A stretch of 64,000 bases of DNA from Sthenelais limicola (GCA_942159475.1 OW804095.1:60168773-60232772), one strand, 5' to 3'. Positions 11,754 to 24,477 are shown, numbered from the stretch's first letter. Translations and numbers: made by a program. The notes: generated by a model not told the origin, from the sequence alone.

Positions 11754-14700
11754 TTATTCATCAACAATAATGTTAAACACGATAATAATGATCGCTGTGC
11801 ATCCGTTTTTCATTGGTGCGTACGTACGATAAAATGCTGCATCATGGTTATTAGTTGGTATGTCCACTTTAATCTCATTCCCATATCTCATGATATAATG
11901 GCCCCTGCGACGGTAAGACTCGAGAGCAATGGTATTAACAGCAAACGCATCTTCTTGAAGCCAGAACGTAGCATCTTCTGTAAAACAAATTGTTTCACAT
12001 ATTCATGATTATATGTTCAAAATGGCGTTGCAAGTGAACTGTAATTAATTAATGAATCCGATAATAATGTGAATTTATTGTTTCTTATCATTTATTACTA
12101 ATTCATGAACATAGTTATGCTATCGCCCCTGCTAAATATAAAGTGCGTGGTCAAATTTAAAATAGAATGTTTTTTACAGGGGCATAGCCAAAATAAATTT
12201 AATAATCGTGTACGTTTATAGGGTGGAACAGTGTGGCATGTCTATGTAGGATACTTAATAATGCAAGGTATTGGCTATTGTAGAACTGGGATGATGGAGA
12301 ATTGAAATGAGTAGATGGCTTGACCACGTGGCTCACGCCTGTGGTGCCCATTGTGGAGGTTCTCCCACCTCCATAATAACGATATAATAATAGTCATACC
12401 TCTATAATATGGGTTGGTGCGGTCCTCTTCATCGAGAACAAGTTTATGGGTTTCCAAATCGTACCGAAGATATGTGTCTCTATAATTTCTGTCAGCCAAC
12501 TGAATTGACACAGTGCCACCTTCTCGAGTGAGACCCGGATAGACATACACCAGACGGGTACTCTCTCTATCCAAGAAAACATATTTTGTTTTGTTCGTCC
12601 ATGTTATGGCAAGGCCCTGATATCCCACGGGCTCCAGGTAGTATGGACCTTTCATTAAATATAACAAATACTAAGTAAAGATGATGAATTCGGTTTTGTA
12701 AGTGTGGTATTTTATATTGATTTTATTCAAGCCCATGAACATAGATTAATTCTGTTTGGACAAATCAATTAGTTTTTACATTAATAGTTACATTGAGGTG
12801 ATCTGTTCATGCTGGCATGTGATAACACCCAAGGCGAAGCCTTCACATATCAGCACAAAATGAGAAACTTTTGCATCGCTGCTCATATGCTTCCCAACAT
12901 TTATAATCCTTTAGAACTGAGTTGCATCAATTTCGAGCACTAAAAGTTGGTAGTAGCACTAAAAGTTGAGGCACTAAAAGCTATTACATTTTAGGTGGCT
13001 TTGGCTTCGCATCAGCCACCTAAAATACAATAGAGTCCAGTTTCGAACAAACTTCGTTCACTAACCCCTACTAGCTACTAACTACACTATTCAGCCCTAT
13101 AACATGGCATGTTATACACCTAAAAGCAATTGAACAGTGACTAAAAATAGCTACACTAATTTGTACGATGTGAATTAGGCCAGGAATAAAGAAGGAATAG
13201 GCGAATGACTATTTCTATTGTTTAATACACAAGTGGTCAGAAAGACAAATAGTTTTCCACTCGCCAGCAATCAGGAAACAGTCAGGTCAGTGTGACAGGT
13301 GATAAGTTGGCCTCCATTGGATCACAGAACTAGGTTATAGTTTTTTGATTGGATGGAGGTCTGGCTAGCCTGCAGCACCCTCTAGCAGATCCGGTACAGC
13401 AAGTTGTGCAAATACTGCAGAATATAGTCCAGCTGCAGCAGCTTTCACTGGCGGATTTAATTCCTGGGGCTAGAGTCTGCATCAGCCAATACCTTGGTTG
13501 TCAAGGTGGCCTCGGCACTAGCCTTCTCCAGGGACATCTGTTCCATCCTAAGCCCATGCATGCAGCTGAATCTTTAGAAATTTCCTCTCCGTAGGCTGAA
13601 TACTCATCCAGCTAAGCCTTCCACAAGCACCACGTGTACCCAACATAACAGGCGCTTATGGTAGGCTCCAAGTATTTGTGTCACCGAATAGGCCTATTTG
13701 CTGGCACTATATTGCCTTACCCTTGGCAGTCACTGCTTGATAAGGAGCCTTCTCCTCCGTTTTGGGAGGGGCAATCACATGGCCTCACATTGCAAAATTG
13801 CTATATCATGGTAGTTTTTTCAGAACTCACTCTTGCAGCTGTCTGCAGATGCCAGTTGACTACTCGGTCACCCAACAGTCACACTATCTTTCCCCAGTTA
13901 TTGGTCCAGCAAGCGCGCACATAATGCCATAAATTTAACTTTGATGGCCTGGGCATGTGAATGAGTTTGAGTAGTATTATAGCAAGAACAGCATAGTATC
14001 GTGTATGAGGGGGGCTATATTCTCCGAGTATGGCCGAAAACTACGAGGCCGTAGGGCATATAATTATATAGTGACAAGCTTTATTCTCCTCTCCCTCTCT
14101 CTCCATACTTTCTCTCTCCACACTTCCTCTCTCTTCGGTCTTTCTCTGCTCGCCTGCTCTCCTCTTCCCTTACCCATTTTCTTTCTCTCACTTCTCTTCC
14201 TCTCCCCATCTTTCTTTCTCCTCTCTCTTCCTCCACTATTTCTCCTCTCCTCTCTCTCTCCCCTCTCTCTCTCTTTCCCTTCATCCTTTCTCTGTTTGCC
14301 AACTCTCCTCTCCCTTCGCAGTCTCTCTCCCTTTTATTAAAAAACAAATTCTTTATTCAATGAGAAGTTATGTTGATAGCCTCAAACCAGTACAAAAATC
14401 CCGACAAAAATAGAGATATTTTTTCAGGGCACCTTGCAGGGAAAATATAGTTCAATGGAACGTCACAGAATTGACGTTCTGGAAATGCAAAGCGCGCAAC
14501 GAGAGAGGAAGTAAAATCTTTGATCCAAAAATAAACCATGCAAACTGAAGAATTATTATATTGTCTAATTTTCAGAGACTGGAGACAAATACTAAATCAG
14601 GCTTCAAGGACAATGACAATCTTACATTATGTGCGCACCCTTCCAGATTGTCCTTGAAGCTAGGTGTTTTCTTGAGCTATTATCACCTAAAAATTGTCTT

Positions 14701-17700
14701 TAGTCTTGTTTATCATGATTATTACTGAGATTGAGTTTTACCCTTACGGCTTATCAGCCATACACAACACCTGTTTGTCCAGGAGAGCGTGTCCCACCAG
14801 AAAGTGCATGGTGGCTGGCCATAATAGGTTTGAAGCCCTTATAGAACTCTTTAAATTAACTAGGATATTATAGAGGGTTGGTTTCCGGTTCCTGTTTGAG
14901 AAAGTTCAGAGAGCTCTGAGAAAACATAGTTAAGACATCAGTGATTCTAAAACACAAGTCAGATCGGACTATTTACACAGAATTGAGACGAATCTAGCAT
15001 CTCTAGAAGTGACTCAGTAGATCGGTGGGCACAAATTCGTTTTGCCCGCCATTATTCAGTCAACAGACAGTAGGCCTACCTTGCAGGACAAGAGCACAAG
15101 AAATACTATAACAGTTATTCTAGAACATTGTCATGACGGATTTATCCATGAAAGGTCAGTTGAAGTTGTGAAAAGTGGCTTTAAAAAGATAATGCTCGGA
15201 GTTTTACAGAAGTAAGCTAAATCATTGTGGGACAACCACGCCAGGAGTAAATTCTCCCAACCAGCAAGCTAACGCCGGCAGATTAACAACAAGGATTCTA
15301 TCGGAATAACCTAGCAAAAGGTGGATACAGAAGTCTGAGTGGCTTAAAGAACAATATTCAGGTAAAACTGATTGAAACTGTGAATGGACTGATTCTAAAA
15401 GGTTGTCTCGTTTTGCGCAGGGCAAAAGTTCCAGAGGAAGAAAGTGTGTAAACATCCAGTTGGCGTGGGCATTTGCATTGAAAGTTGTATCATTGCCACA
15501 GTACAGACATATTGGGACCCTGCCTTATCGATTCCATAAAAGTATATTTTGATCAATAACATTGTACTTTGTACAATAACTTTGCTTGAACGAAAGGTCA
15601 GAGGAGAAATACTTCTGGTCAAGTTAACTCATTTCTTGGCTAAGAAAAGGAAGAATTATAATATTTTTGTCTCCAGATCTTGAATCCACTATGGGAGAAC
15701 AGGTATCCAACTCCAAGGTGATGGCCATGTTTCGGGAGTTAAGCCAGATGTTTACTAACTTGTCTCAACAACTTACTGATGGTGCCAATGTTTTCACTGA
15801 AACAGCACCAAAGATATCCAAAAGGCTTGATGTAGTGGAACCAGAGAAAGTGGATAAAAAAAAAAATGACATATAATGCAAGTTGGATGAGATTATCATG
15901 TGTGTCCCGAGTGACATCAAATACAATGTTACCAAGATAGACAAAGGGGAAACACCACCTATTGTGCTGAAGTTTAACAATATGAATGGTGGGGAACAGA
16001 TCTTGGTGAAAAGAGAAAATCACATTGAAAAACAAGAAAAAAAGTAGCAAAAGACAAGCAGGAACAATGGGAGATATGAGAGTGTGATAAAGGATCACCG
16101 GGACTCTATTCTGAACAGGAGGGGGAGGTAATCGGCAGAAAGGGGATGAGATGGGATAAACCAGCAATTTTTAGATGCAAATGGTTATCCTTATTTTAAT
16201 AGGATGAATTGAGATAAAAGGTCAGATGAAATATTTGAGGTTGGTCTGTAGTATGTGCATACAAATGCTGCATGCATTCACATGTATATCTAAATTTTGT
16301 CTATAGATTGTTTATCAAAATGTCAGTAAAATCGACTTGAGTATATTGCCAATATATTCTTTGAATTTGATTTACTTGATAGAGTGATGTATTTTGAATA
16401 TGATTAGATATTGATTATGTGAGAAAGGATAGTTCTGTACTTGAAATGATTGACCGGATTCATGTAATGGTTATTTATGAGATTGTAGCCTATGATATAT
16501 TTTGAAAATGATTAGAGATCGTTCATGTGAAAAACAATAATACTGTAACTGAAATGATTGGTAGGGTTCATGTTGTGTCTATTTTTGAGCAGGTGTAACA
16601 AGCTATGTTGACTCCCCAAGAATCGAATGAATGTGAAATTGTGGTGGAATAAATACCCGGTGTAGGGAAAAAAACTAGGATATTATATTATTGAGCGGAT
16701 AATGAAACCTTAGGCTATTTAAAAGATTTCCTGCCTTTCCCACACCCTAGGTAGGGTCTACATAGGGCCCACCCACCCACCTACCAAGCCATGTCGGTGC
16801 TACTGTCATACCGCCTACATGGCAGGCTGTACGAAAAATGTAAGGCCAGCTGTGACCTGGTTTCGAACATCCAACCCTTTGTGCGGGAGGCAGACTCCCT
16901 GCCCCTGAGCTAGTTCCCAAGGTTGGGTGTTCTAGGCTTCATTGTACTGCTGATATAGAGCGTATTTGAACGGACGGGTAGGTGTATGGCTGACTGTTGA
17001 TGGCCAGGACAAGATGCACATGGGACTGGACTAGTAGCTAAACAAAATATCCGTCATTGTTTACATCCATTGGAATAATGTTACTGTAGGGTTTGCTGGC
17101 ATTATTTAGTGAATTACCGGAGGTATGCAAGACTTGGTATGTGTACAAAATTTTGTACAATTTCTGCTGGCCCTGGTACATGTAACACCTCTTTATCAAC
17201 ATAGTCTCCGGCAGGCAAACACGATTCTCACAAACAAGGCCAGCTAGTTGATCTGTCAATTTAAGCCATCAGGAGCCCTCTACATCTCCCATGTTGATTG
17301 CTTAAAGCTGCACTCCCAGTTAGCATCAGCAAGTAGGTCTAACACTAAGAACAGCTGCTGAGAATGGGGCTGCTATGGCATTGTAATGTTGTGGCTTTGT
17401 GGTCAGAAGAGCTAGCAGACTTGTCATTACCCACAGTGGCCTCTCGTAGATCCGGGCCCTCGCACATAAAAAACTAGACTTTAGACAATGTCTAGGCGAA
17501 AATCTTCAATAAAATCCCTGGCTTCAAGGACAATCTTGAAGCCTGATTTTGTTTTTGTCTCCAGTCTCTGAAAACTAGACAATGTAATTGTCTCTTCAAT
17601 TTTTTTCCTTATTTGCGGTAGTTTTCTGGTGGTTGGCAGTAGTTTTTCGCATAGAGATACAATACAAGCTATTTTGTAAGATTTGCAGCAGGCGCGCAGA

Positions 17701-20700
17701 TAGTGGAGAGACAATCAAAACGAGACAATTTTAAGTAGTTACAGACAATATATATCACATTCATAATGCAGTTTGTCTGTTGTCTCTGTGACAATTTTGA
17801 GGCCGAAAGACCAAAAACTAAAGACAGCTCCGACAGTTGACCTTAAATGATTTTGTCTCGAAAATGTTGAAGTTTTGTCACTAAATTCACAATTTGGAGA
17901 CAATTTTGGTTGTTTTACATTGAAGGCAGTTCATTCATTGTCTCTGTGACAATTCTGAGGTCTTAGTGACAAATTTGAGGCCGAAAGAGAAAAAAGTAGG
18001 GACAACTCAGATAGCTTGTCACTAAGTTTTGTCACTAAATTCACAATTTAGCGACAATTTTGGTTGCTTTACATTTCAGGCTGACTCGGCCGCCAAACTA
18101 TGCCAAAAAATACCGCCAGCCACCAGCAGGCGCGCACATAAAGAAGAGACAATTAAAACTAGACAATTTTTAGCAGATCTAGACAATACCGCGCTCATAA
18201 AAAGATTTGTCCCTATAGCTATTCTTAGACAGTTTTGTCTCGAAATGTTGAAGTTTTGTCTCGAAATTTATAATTTGGAGACAATTTTGCCATAGATTTG
18301 AATTTAACCTGGGCAAACAAGTAAGTAATCAGTGATGAATAAAGGTTTTTTTAAACTTTCAAGACTTTAGGCAATGTCTAGGCAAAAATCCTCAATAAAA
18401 TCCCCGGCTTCAAGGACAATCTCCAAAGGTGTGCACATAAAGTCAGATTGTCCTTGTCCTTGAAGCCTGATTTTGTATTTGTCCCCGGTCTCTTAAAATT
18501 AGACACTATATTGTCTTTTCAATTTTTGTCCTTATTTGCGGTAGTTTTCTGGCAGTTGGCAGTAGTTTTTCACGGGGTTTATTTTTAGAGCCAACATTTT
18601 ACTTCCTCTCTTGTTGTGTACGGATTCCATTTTGTTTATATGGCATTTCCGCTATGTCACATTGGTGACGTCACATCCGAAAACAATCTGGCCCATTAAC
18701 CTAATTTTGTGACATGACATTGAGCTGTGGGCATATGAGTAATTCTCCCAGTGCTTTCTGAGGCTAGAATCCGATTAATGATTATGGAATTTTAATATAA
18801 TACACAGGCGCATTTAGAAAATATATTACTTCTGCTAAAAAATTGGTTTCTACACATTTTTTTTTATGAAAAACACAATATTTATTTAATCACTAATTCA
18901 AACTGATCTAGACTTGTAAAATATCATTTTGGAATATTTGTGTCGCATTAGGACATGTATAAGCTTCAAATTAATTAAATGACTCAAGAGTGACCTTCAA
19001 TATTATATTGCATTTAGTTTAAATTGTACTGGTGGGTGGATGCATTTGTAGGTATCTTTTGATAAAAATAAGTTATTAGCTCATGACGTTTGTGAACCCG
19101 AGACAAGGGACAAAGTGAAACAGAATGTAAAACAACCAAAATTGTCTCCAAATTGTGAAATTAGTGACAAATTCAATATTTCGAGACAAAACCACCTAAG
19201 GACAGCTATCTGAGTTGTCCTTATTTGTTTTTTCTTTCACCCTCAAAATTGTCCCAGAGACAATAGATGAACTGCTTCAATGTAAAACAACCAAAATCGG
19301 CTCCAAATTGTCTCCAAATTGTGAATTTAGTGACAAAACTCCAACATTTCGAGACAAAACCACCTAAGGACAGCTATTAGAGCTGTCCTTAGTTTTTGGT
19401 CTTTAGGCCTCCTAATTGTCACAGAGACTGCAAAATTGTCCCAGAGACAATAGACAAACTGCATTATGAACACGATGTATATTGTCTAGAACTACTTAAA
19501 ATTGTCTCGTTTTGATTGTTTCTCCATTATCTGTGCACCTGCTGCAAATCTTACAAAATAGCTTGTATCTCTATGCAAAAAACTACCGCCAGCCACCAGA
19601 AAACTACCGCAAATAAGGACAAACATCGAAGAGACAATTATATTGTCTAATTTTCAAAGACTGAAGACAAAAACAAAATCAGACTTCAAGATTGTCCTTG
19701 AAGCCGGGGATTTTATTGAAGATTTCCGCCTAGACATTGTCTAACGTCTAGTTTTTTATGTGCGCGGGCCCTGAAAACTACCACAAATTAGGACAAAAAC
19801 TGAGGAGGCAATATATTGTCTAATTTTAAGAGACTGGAGACAAAGACAAAATTAGGCTTTAAGGACAATGACAATCTGACATTATGTGCACACCCTTTGA
19901 GATTGTCCTTGAAGCTGGGGATTTTATTGCAGATTTTTGCCTAGACATTGTCTAAAGTCTCAAAAGTTTTAAAAAACCTACATTCATCACCAATTACTAA
20001 CTTGTTTGCCCAGGTTAAATTTTTGGCAAAAAATTGTCTCCAAATTATAAATTTAGAGACACAACTTCAACATTTCGAGACAAAACTACCTAAGGACAGC
20101 TATATATATAAGGACACATTTTTTATGAGCGCGATATTGTCTAGATCTGCTAAAAATTGTCACGTTTTAATTGTCTCTCCTTTATGTGCGCGCCTGCCGG
20201 TATAGCTGCGAGAACACGCAGAGGCGAGGGACACTACAGGTGTCTATCTATTAACACTCCTTAAATACATTTGGTTACCTATCCTAATTAAGACAAGCTC
20301 GTTTATTTTTCTCAATTAGTGTTTCCCGGTGGCCTCCTAGATACCATCAAAGTATTTCTAATTAAATTCATGTAACCTACGTTAATTGCGGAATGTATTA
20401 ATTTAATTTAATTACCTTGGAGTGTCCTCCAAGACGCAGACATTTTGGCTTGTGGGTCCCAGTCATTGATTTCGTCTATCACCATGGCATAATCCATGTG
20501 CCTCGTGTACTCTGAGTTGTGTGCTACCAGTGCGAAGTAACCTTCAAAAAATGCGTCCTTTTCTATCTGGAAACTTGCATGGTCTATGAATTCTTTATCA
20601 TAAGAACAGGTATCAGCAGGGCATTGCTCAATCGTCATAGAACTGTTGAAATTATGTCTTAAATAGCCCTGCACATGTGTGGCAGATTGGAGGGAAATGG

Positions 20701-23346
20701 AACCTTCGTCTTGGCTGAGACTTGGATGCACAAGGTACCAATAATGAGGATCCCGAGCCAGAGTACACTCAAGCTTACCATTTATTCCCAAATAGTGTTG
20801 ATCATAATCATAGGACTCAATCACGTACGGACCTGTAATCAAAGATATATTACGAAAAATGTCTTTATCATAACTTACTGTGAAGATGTCAAGTGCCAGA
20901 ATAAAGTGTTTTTATAATAACTCAAAGCGTATAATTCTATATTATATTATTTCTGTAAGTACCTTCCTTTCTTCTAAAACTAGCCTGGTCACCAAAGTTG
21001 TCCAGGGAGTTGTTGAAATAATTAAAAACGTCTAAACAGTTACTCCAACCAGAGCAGTCTGTGTGAACTATGAAATAGCCTTCATGGGAATATATTTCGA
21101 ATGCCGCGTATCCGTCGTGAAACAAATTGTCCCTTGCAACAAAAGTGGCGTCATTTTCAAATTCCTCGACCGTTTTGTCCCCGTGTTGTTCTCTAGACAT
21201 TAGGACTAGTCCCTGTGGCTCATTATAGGTCACATAGAAATCTGCCCTGTCCGTCGATTTCAGTGATAACGTCCCCAGTTCTCTATTTACGCCTGGAACT
21301 TGGATTGTGAATCGCCTCCTCTTCCATGTTAGGAAGACATCCGCTCCATCATAGTTAAAACCAAATGCGAATTCTGGCTTATCGTAGGACTCCAAATAAT
21401 ATGCAGCTGCAATTAATACATAGAAATGTTATCATAAATGCGATTTTGTGATTTCCAAACATTGAATGTAATTGCTACTTGCATAATCAAATTTAAGAAA
21501 ATATATATTTTATAACTGAATTTCAATAATATAACGTTATATCTGATTCATAACTTCATAAACGTGTACGTAGTCCTACCATTTGAAGTTAAATGGCGGC
21601 TGTCCTTATCACCTGAAAGAGAAAAAATGCGATTAGATTATCAGCCTCTAAATCACCAGCTGTCGTGGTTTTTAAAGAAAGCTTTAAAGTGCGATATGGA
21701 TACCAAACATAAGTCTCCGTATTGATAAGTAGAATTAATTCCTATAACGCCCTACAAAGTTTTTTTCAATAAGAAACGCATGCATGGGGCACTATAATTA
21801 TTGTTGGGCATGTATTACCTCAACCATGCAAATATCACCTTGGCAAGGTAATGAATATGATGACACTATTTCACATCCCTTCACCAAGCACTGGGGGTTG
21901 CACTCTATGTTCAAGTTACTTTTCTCTCAGATTTGAATTCCCCAATGGAATCTCTGCCGCATTCTTCATTAAAAAAATATCAATTAATCTAAGGAATATA
22001 TAGCATTGGTATTCCACACAAATGTTCTTATTTATTCAGGTCATCGAAAACTACAAACATATTTCCAAATGATATCAATGGCACTTTAAGGGATCACATT
22101 CTTTGCAATATCTCTTATTCATAATATAGATTATGCGCTATTGTACAAATAGACCTGTATTTATTTATTATTTCCGATTGGAAAGATACCTATTCCATCT
22201 TTTATATTAAGTGTAAGAATTTGGAAATGGGATGAACGTAAATATCCTTGGTAAAATTGGACAGAGAAAGTTAGATTTCTGGTAGGCCCTTTTGTTTAAC
22301 TGTCACTAGAAATGCCTTGTGTTTTCATTGAACTTAGTCCTTAAGAATTTTAGTGGTTGATTCAAAAAGTGCAGATGTAACAATCATAAAGATTTTGTGG
22401 ATTATTTACAACTCCCTCTGCAGAAAAGATATATCCCCGGCCCACTCCTCCACCCCTACAAAAACAGTTGAAATGATGCATGTTTTTCTGACTCACTTTA
22501 CAGCTATAGTAAAATTATTGTGGCCGAAAATTGGCTCAAGTCATATCAAATCAATGGCCATAATGCACATTAAATTGTAACTCCCCAACCCCCCGGAGTA
22601 TGGGGGAACGTCCTGGGTATGTCGGGAAATTATGATGAAATCCCCGACCCCCAGGGCAAGAATTTTGTATAAATCCCCTACCCGATGGGGCACATTTTTC
22701 GCATTATTTTTGCAAATAAGAAATATAAACCCTGGGGAATGTCCTTGATACTGCCGTAAACTAAGGGAATTCCCCGCCCCCAGCTGGGTGGTGGCAAATT
22801 TTCTCTGACATCTCCATACCATTTCCCCTTACCCCGGGGGTTTGGGGTGGGGTGGGGCGGGGGTTGTAATTGACAAGTACATAAGTCTGACTCCATTTCA
22901 AACATGTACTTATTAGGTTAATAATTATTGCTGGAAAGTGAGTCAGACAAATATGCATAATTCCAACTATTTGGAATGAGTATACCGTTCCTCGGGGGGG
23001 GGGGGGCTTAGACCTCCCAAACACAAAGAAAAACTCTGAAGGGTATAATTATTCTCTAAGCTTGATAAACTTTAATTTCTATAGAACTACGCAAATTACC
23101 TTTGACTGGACCATTCAATGTGCACGTCCCAGCTGTGATCTTCATGCGATGATTTCAGAACAGTAAATATTGATAATTGAGTTTAAAATAAGATAAGCAC
23201 AGACCACAATTCTCAAATGAATATTTTTATGCATAAAAATCTAAAGGTACCGACGAGGGTGTGCTGTAATTTGATCCCAACTATAGAAAAGTGTAAATAC
23301 TCACCAATGCTGCCACTATCGTTAAAACACAGAAGGCCATGGTCAT
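11754..23346 (-). CDS. Secreted protein with three AbfB-like beta-trefoil repeats (7 exons)
   Basis: Exons, in transcript order and all phase-matched: 23346-23305, 23139-23100, 21612-21580, 21406-20963, 20832-20416, 12648-12400 and 11977-11754 (stop TAA). They give 482 residues. Residues 1-20 (MTMAFCVLTIVAALITAG...) look like a signal peptide. Three repeats of about 140 residues follow, at roughly 39-186, 187-325 and 326-475. Each has a G-S/T-hydrophobic-S block (GTLSLKS, GSISLQS, GTVSIQL), a YLRH/YLRY-type motif, a D/H-A-S/T-F motif (DATFVA, HASFQI, DATFWL) and a closing aromatic-R. This pattern fits the AbfB (arabinofuranosidase B) sugar-binding beta-trefoil family. No glycosidase catalytic domain is present, so a carbohydrate-binding role outside the cell is inferred. 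Repeats 1 and 2 are single exons; repeat 3 is split by an intron. Exon 2 has a weak acceptor and is the least certain exon. Confidence 0.65.
12988..13026. repeat. 13-bp inverted repeat beside GCACTAAAAG repeats
   Basis: ATTTTAGGTGGCT (12988-13000) pairs exactly with AGCCACCTAAAAT (13014-13026). Just upstream, GCACTAAAAG occurs three times between about 12937 and 12980. It is probably the end of a small non-autonomous element inside intron 5 of the AbfB-like gene. Confidence 0.6.
13027..14084. other. Intron 5 of the AbfB-like gene, no recognised content
   Basis: Two open frames on the plus strand (13349-13594 and 13658-13924) sit in slightly GC-richer sequence and may be relics of a mobile element. 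Neither shows a recognisable motif. Confidence 0.3.
14085..14336. repeat. CT-rich low-complexity tract
   Basis: About 250 bases of nearly pure C/T on the plus strand (CTCTC, TTCCTCT mixtures). It generates long spurious frames on both strands: Ser/Leu-rich on one, Arg/Glu-rich on the other. Confidence 0.9.
14550..14710. repeat. Short relative of the GACAAT foldback family
   Basis: Contains a TTGTCTAATTTTCAGAGACT-like start, GGCTTCAAGGACAATGACAA, a TATGTGCGCAC motif and the inverted GATTGTCCTTGAAGC. These are the same building blocks as the large array at 17.45-20.2 kb, about 3 kb away in the same intron. Confidence 0.65.
15667..16070 (+). pseudogene. Possible LINE ORF1 remnant
   Basis: An open frame of 69 codons starting at 15667 has a heptad-like, probably coiled-coil stretch (MAMFRELSQMFTNLSQQLTD). 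After an in-frame TAA near 15876 the same frame continues with KLDEIIMCVPSDI and PPIVLKFNNMNGGEQILVKR. The order coiled coil, then P-(I/V)-(I/V)-x-(K/R)-F followed by a basic segment, resembles the L1-type ORF1 (transposase 22/RRM) layout. The assignment is tentative. The stop and the surrounding intron argue against a working gene. Confidence 0.35.
16846..16918 (-). mobile_element. tRNA-like relic (SINE head or tRNA pseudogene)
   Basis: On the minus strand an A-box-like TAGCTCAGGGG (16902-16912) is followed by a B-box-like GTTCGAAACC (16859-16868) at tRNA spacing. The anticodon stem-loop is irregular (no canonical U33), so a functional tRNA is unlikely. Confidence 0.4.
17454..20195. repeat. 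Large compound inverted-repeat (foldback) array, order A-B-A'-B'
   Basis: Block A (17454 to about 18000) begins GGGCCCTCGCACATAAAAAA, runs through GACAATGTCTAGGC and GGCTTCAAGGACAATC, and ends in GAGACAATTTT-type motifs. Its reverse complement, A', occupies about 19090-19771 and ends TTTTTTATGTGCGCGGGCCC. Block B (about 18130-18560, from GCGCACATAAAGAAGAGAC through AATTTAACCTGGGCAAAC) has its reverse complement B' at about 19790-20190. The arms stay similar over hundreds of bases with scattered substitutions and small indels. No coding capacity is seen. The terminal GCGCACATAAA-type ends suggest several related non-autonomous DNA elements inserted next to or into each other. It lies in intron 5 of the AbfB-like gene. 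Confidence 0.8.
21613..22429. other. Introns 2 and 3 region of the AbfB-like gene, no other content recognised
   Basis: AT-rich, with no exon that fits the phase on either strand and no clear repeat. Confidence 0.4.
22430..23010. mobile_element. Foldback element rich in C-runs and G-runs
   Basis: The outer arms are inverted copies. TGATGCATGTTTTTCTGACT and CACTTTACAGC-TA at about 22474-22515 match the reverse complement of 22925-22965, and a GTAACTCCCC-like edge near 22577 matches GGGGGTTGTAAT at 22859. The core holds many C4-6 or G4-6 runs spaced 10-30 bases apart. A related block lies at 41955-42200. It sits in intron 2 of the AbfB-like gene and codes for nothing recognisable. Confidence 0.6.
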
Positions 23347-23406
23347 TATACTACTCTATACCTTCGCTGAACACCGGAAGATAATGAATTAGTTGTTTTG
23401 AGTTAC

Positions 23407-23413
23407 ATTTATA
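23407..23413 (-). promoter_or_regulatory. TATA box of the AbfB-like gene
   Basis: Read on the minus strand, AGAGTATAAATG lies 61-67 bases upstream of the start codon at 23346. With initiation about 30 bases downstream, the 5' UTR would be only about 35 bases, which is common for secreted-protein genes. Position and sequence are seen; function is inferred. Confidence 0.5.
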
Positions 23414-24477
23414 CTCTCTGCTATATACACAATGTGACTTGCTTCCCACGGACTCTCAGGGAAGTGAATGCATTTTGTAGATAAGACATCTTTGATATTT
23501 TTTTTCATTTCAAAAGTTTCAAGAACCAGATTATCTGCACATGCTGTAGTAGACATATTTTTTCTTATATATGTTGAGTGCATTAAATATTCAATATTGT
23601 TTTGTTCCTTTTCTCTCTTGTCCTTAAATGTGAGGAAGGGATTTTTAGAGAAAGCATCCATTGCTACTGCAATAACTGGATTGTTCACCAGCATTGAAGT
23701 GAATGGTAGATAAATATCAGTCCTTGAAGAATAAATCATAATATCGTAACCAATAGTGTACATGTATTACCAATAATTTTAACCTACATAATGATATTAA
23801 ATGGCTTTACTAATTTGGGAGCGTCACACTATATATAATATACGATATGTGGAAGAACGGACCGGCAATACTGTCTGGGTTGCTCTCTGTCGTTCTCATT
23901 ATCAGAGGTGGGTGTCGGTTATGGATAGTTTAGATATAACAAATATATAAACACTTATTCTTTAACTCTGGGGTGAATAGACGCCCAAATTCGAATATGT
24001 ATGTATTTTAAGCACACATATGGCCCAATTTTGAACACACACAACAGTTAACACTTTGCAAAATATACATGTAGAATAACAGTATATATTGCTCTATCTA
24101 TGTGTATCTAAATTATCATATTGGCCTCTAGTGAATAAACAAATATACATAATATAAAGCTAAATTCGGGATGATGTGCCAAACGAAAAGCTCTTCATCA
24201 GAAGAGCATTGTTGGCTAGTAACATATAATATGTAGCAAAACTAACTCATTAGGACTGGTCATACTAAACTACATAGGCCTAGGTCTTCTTTCTCAAGTT
24301 CTATGTTCATAAAGTTCTGTGGTAGGCCTGTAATATTCATTGCAAATCATGTTTAATTCTTCTCACTTCTTAATTGGCGCCATTTCTCCACATTTATAAG
24401 TTCACCAGCGCATTTATTTCTACGCGACTGGTCTTACAACTCCTCACCTTCCGCTGTCCTTAGTGCCACGCCCCCAC

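Noticed and set aside
14005..14347. Long frames on both strands, Ser/Leu-rich and Arg/Glu-rich
   Set aside because: Both come from one CT-rich low-complexity tract.
16846..16918. Functional tRNA gene
   Set aside because: Box-like motifs are present, but the anticodon loop is not canonical, so a relic is more likely.
23389..23763. Minus-strand frame of 124 codons just upstream of the AbfB-like gene
   Set aside because: It overlaps the TATA box of that gene and shows no signal peptide or domain; probably promoter sequence read by chance.
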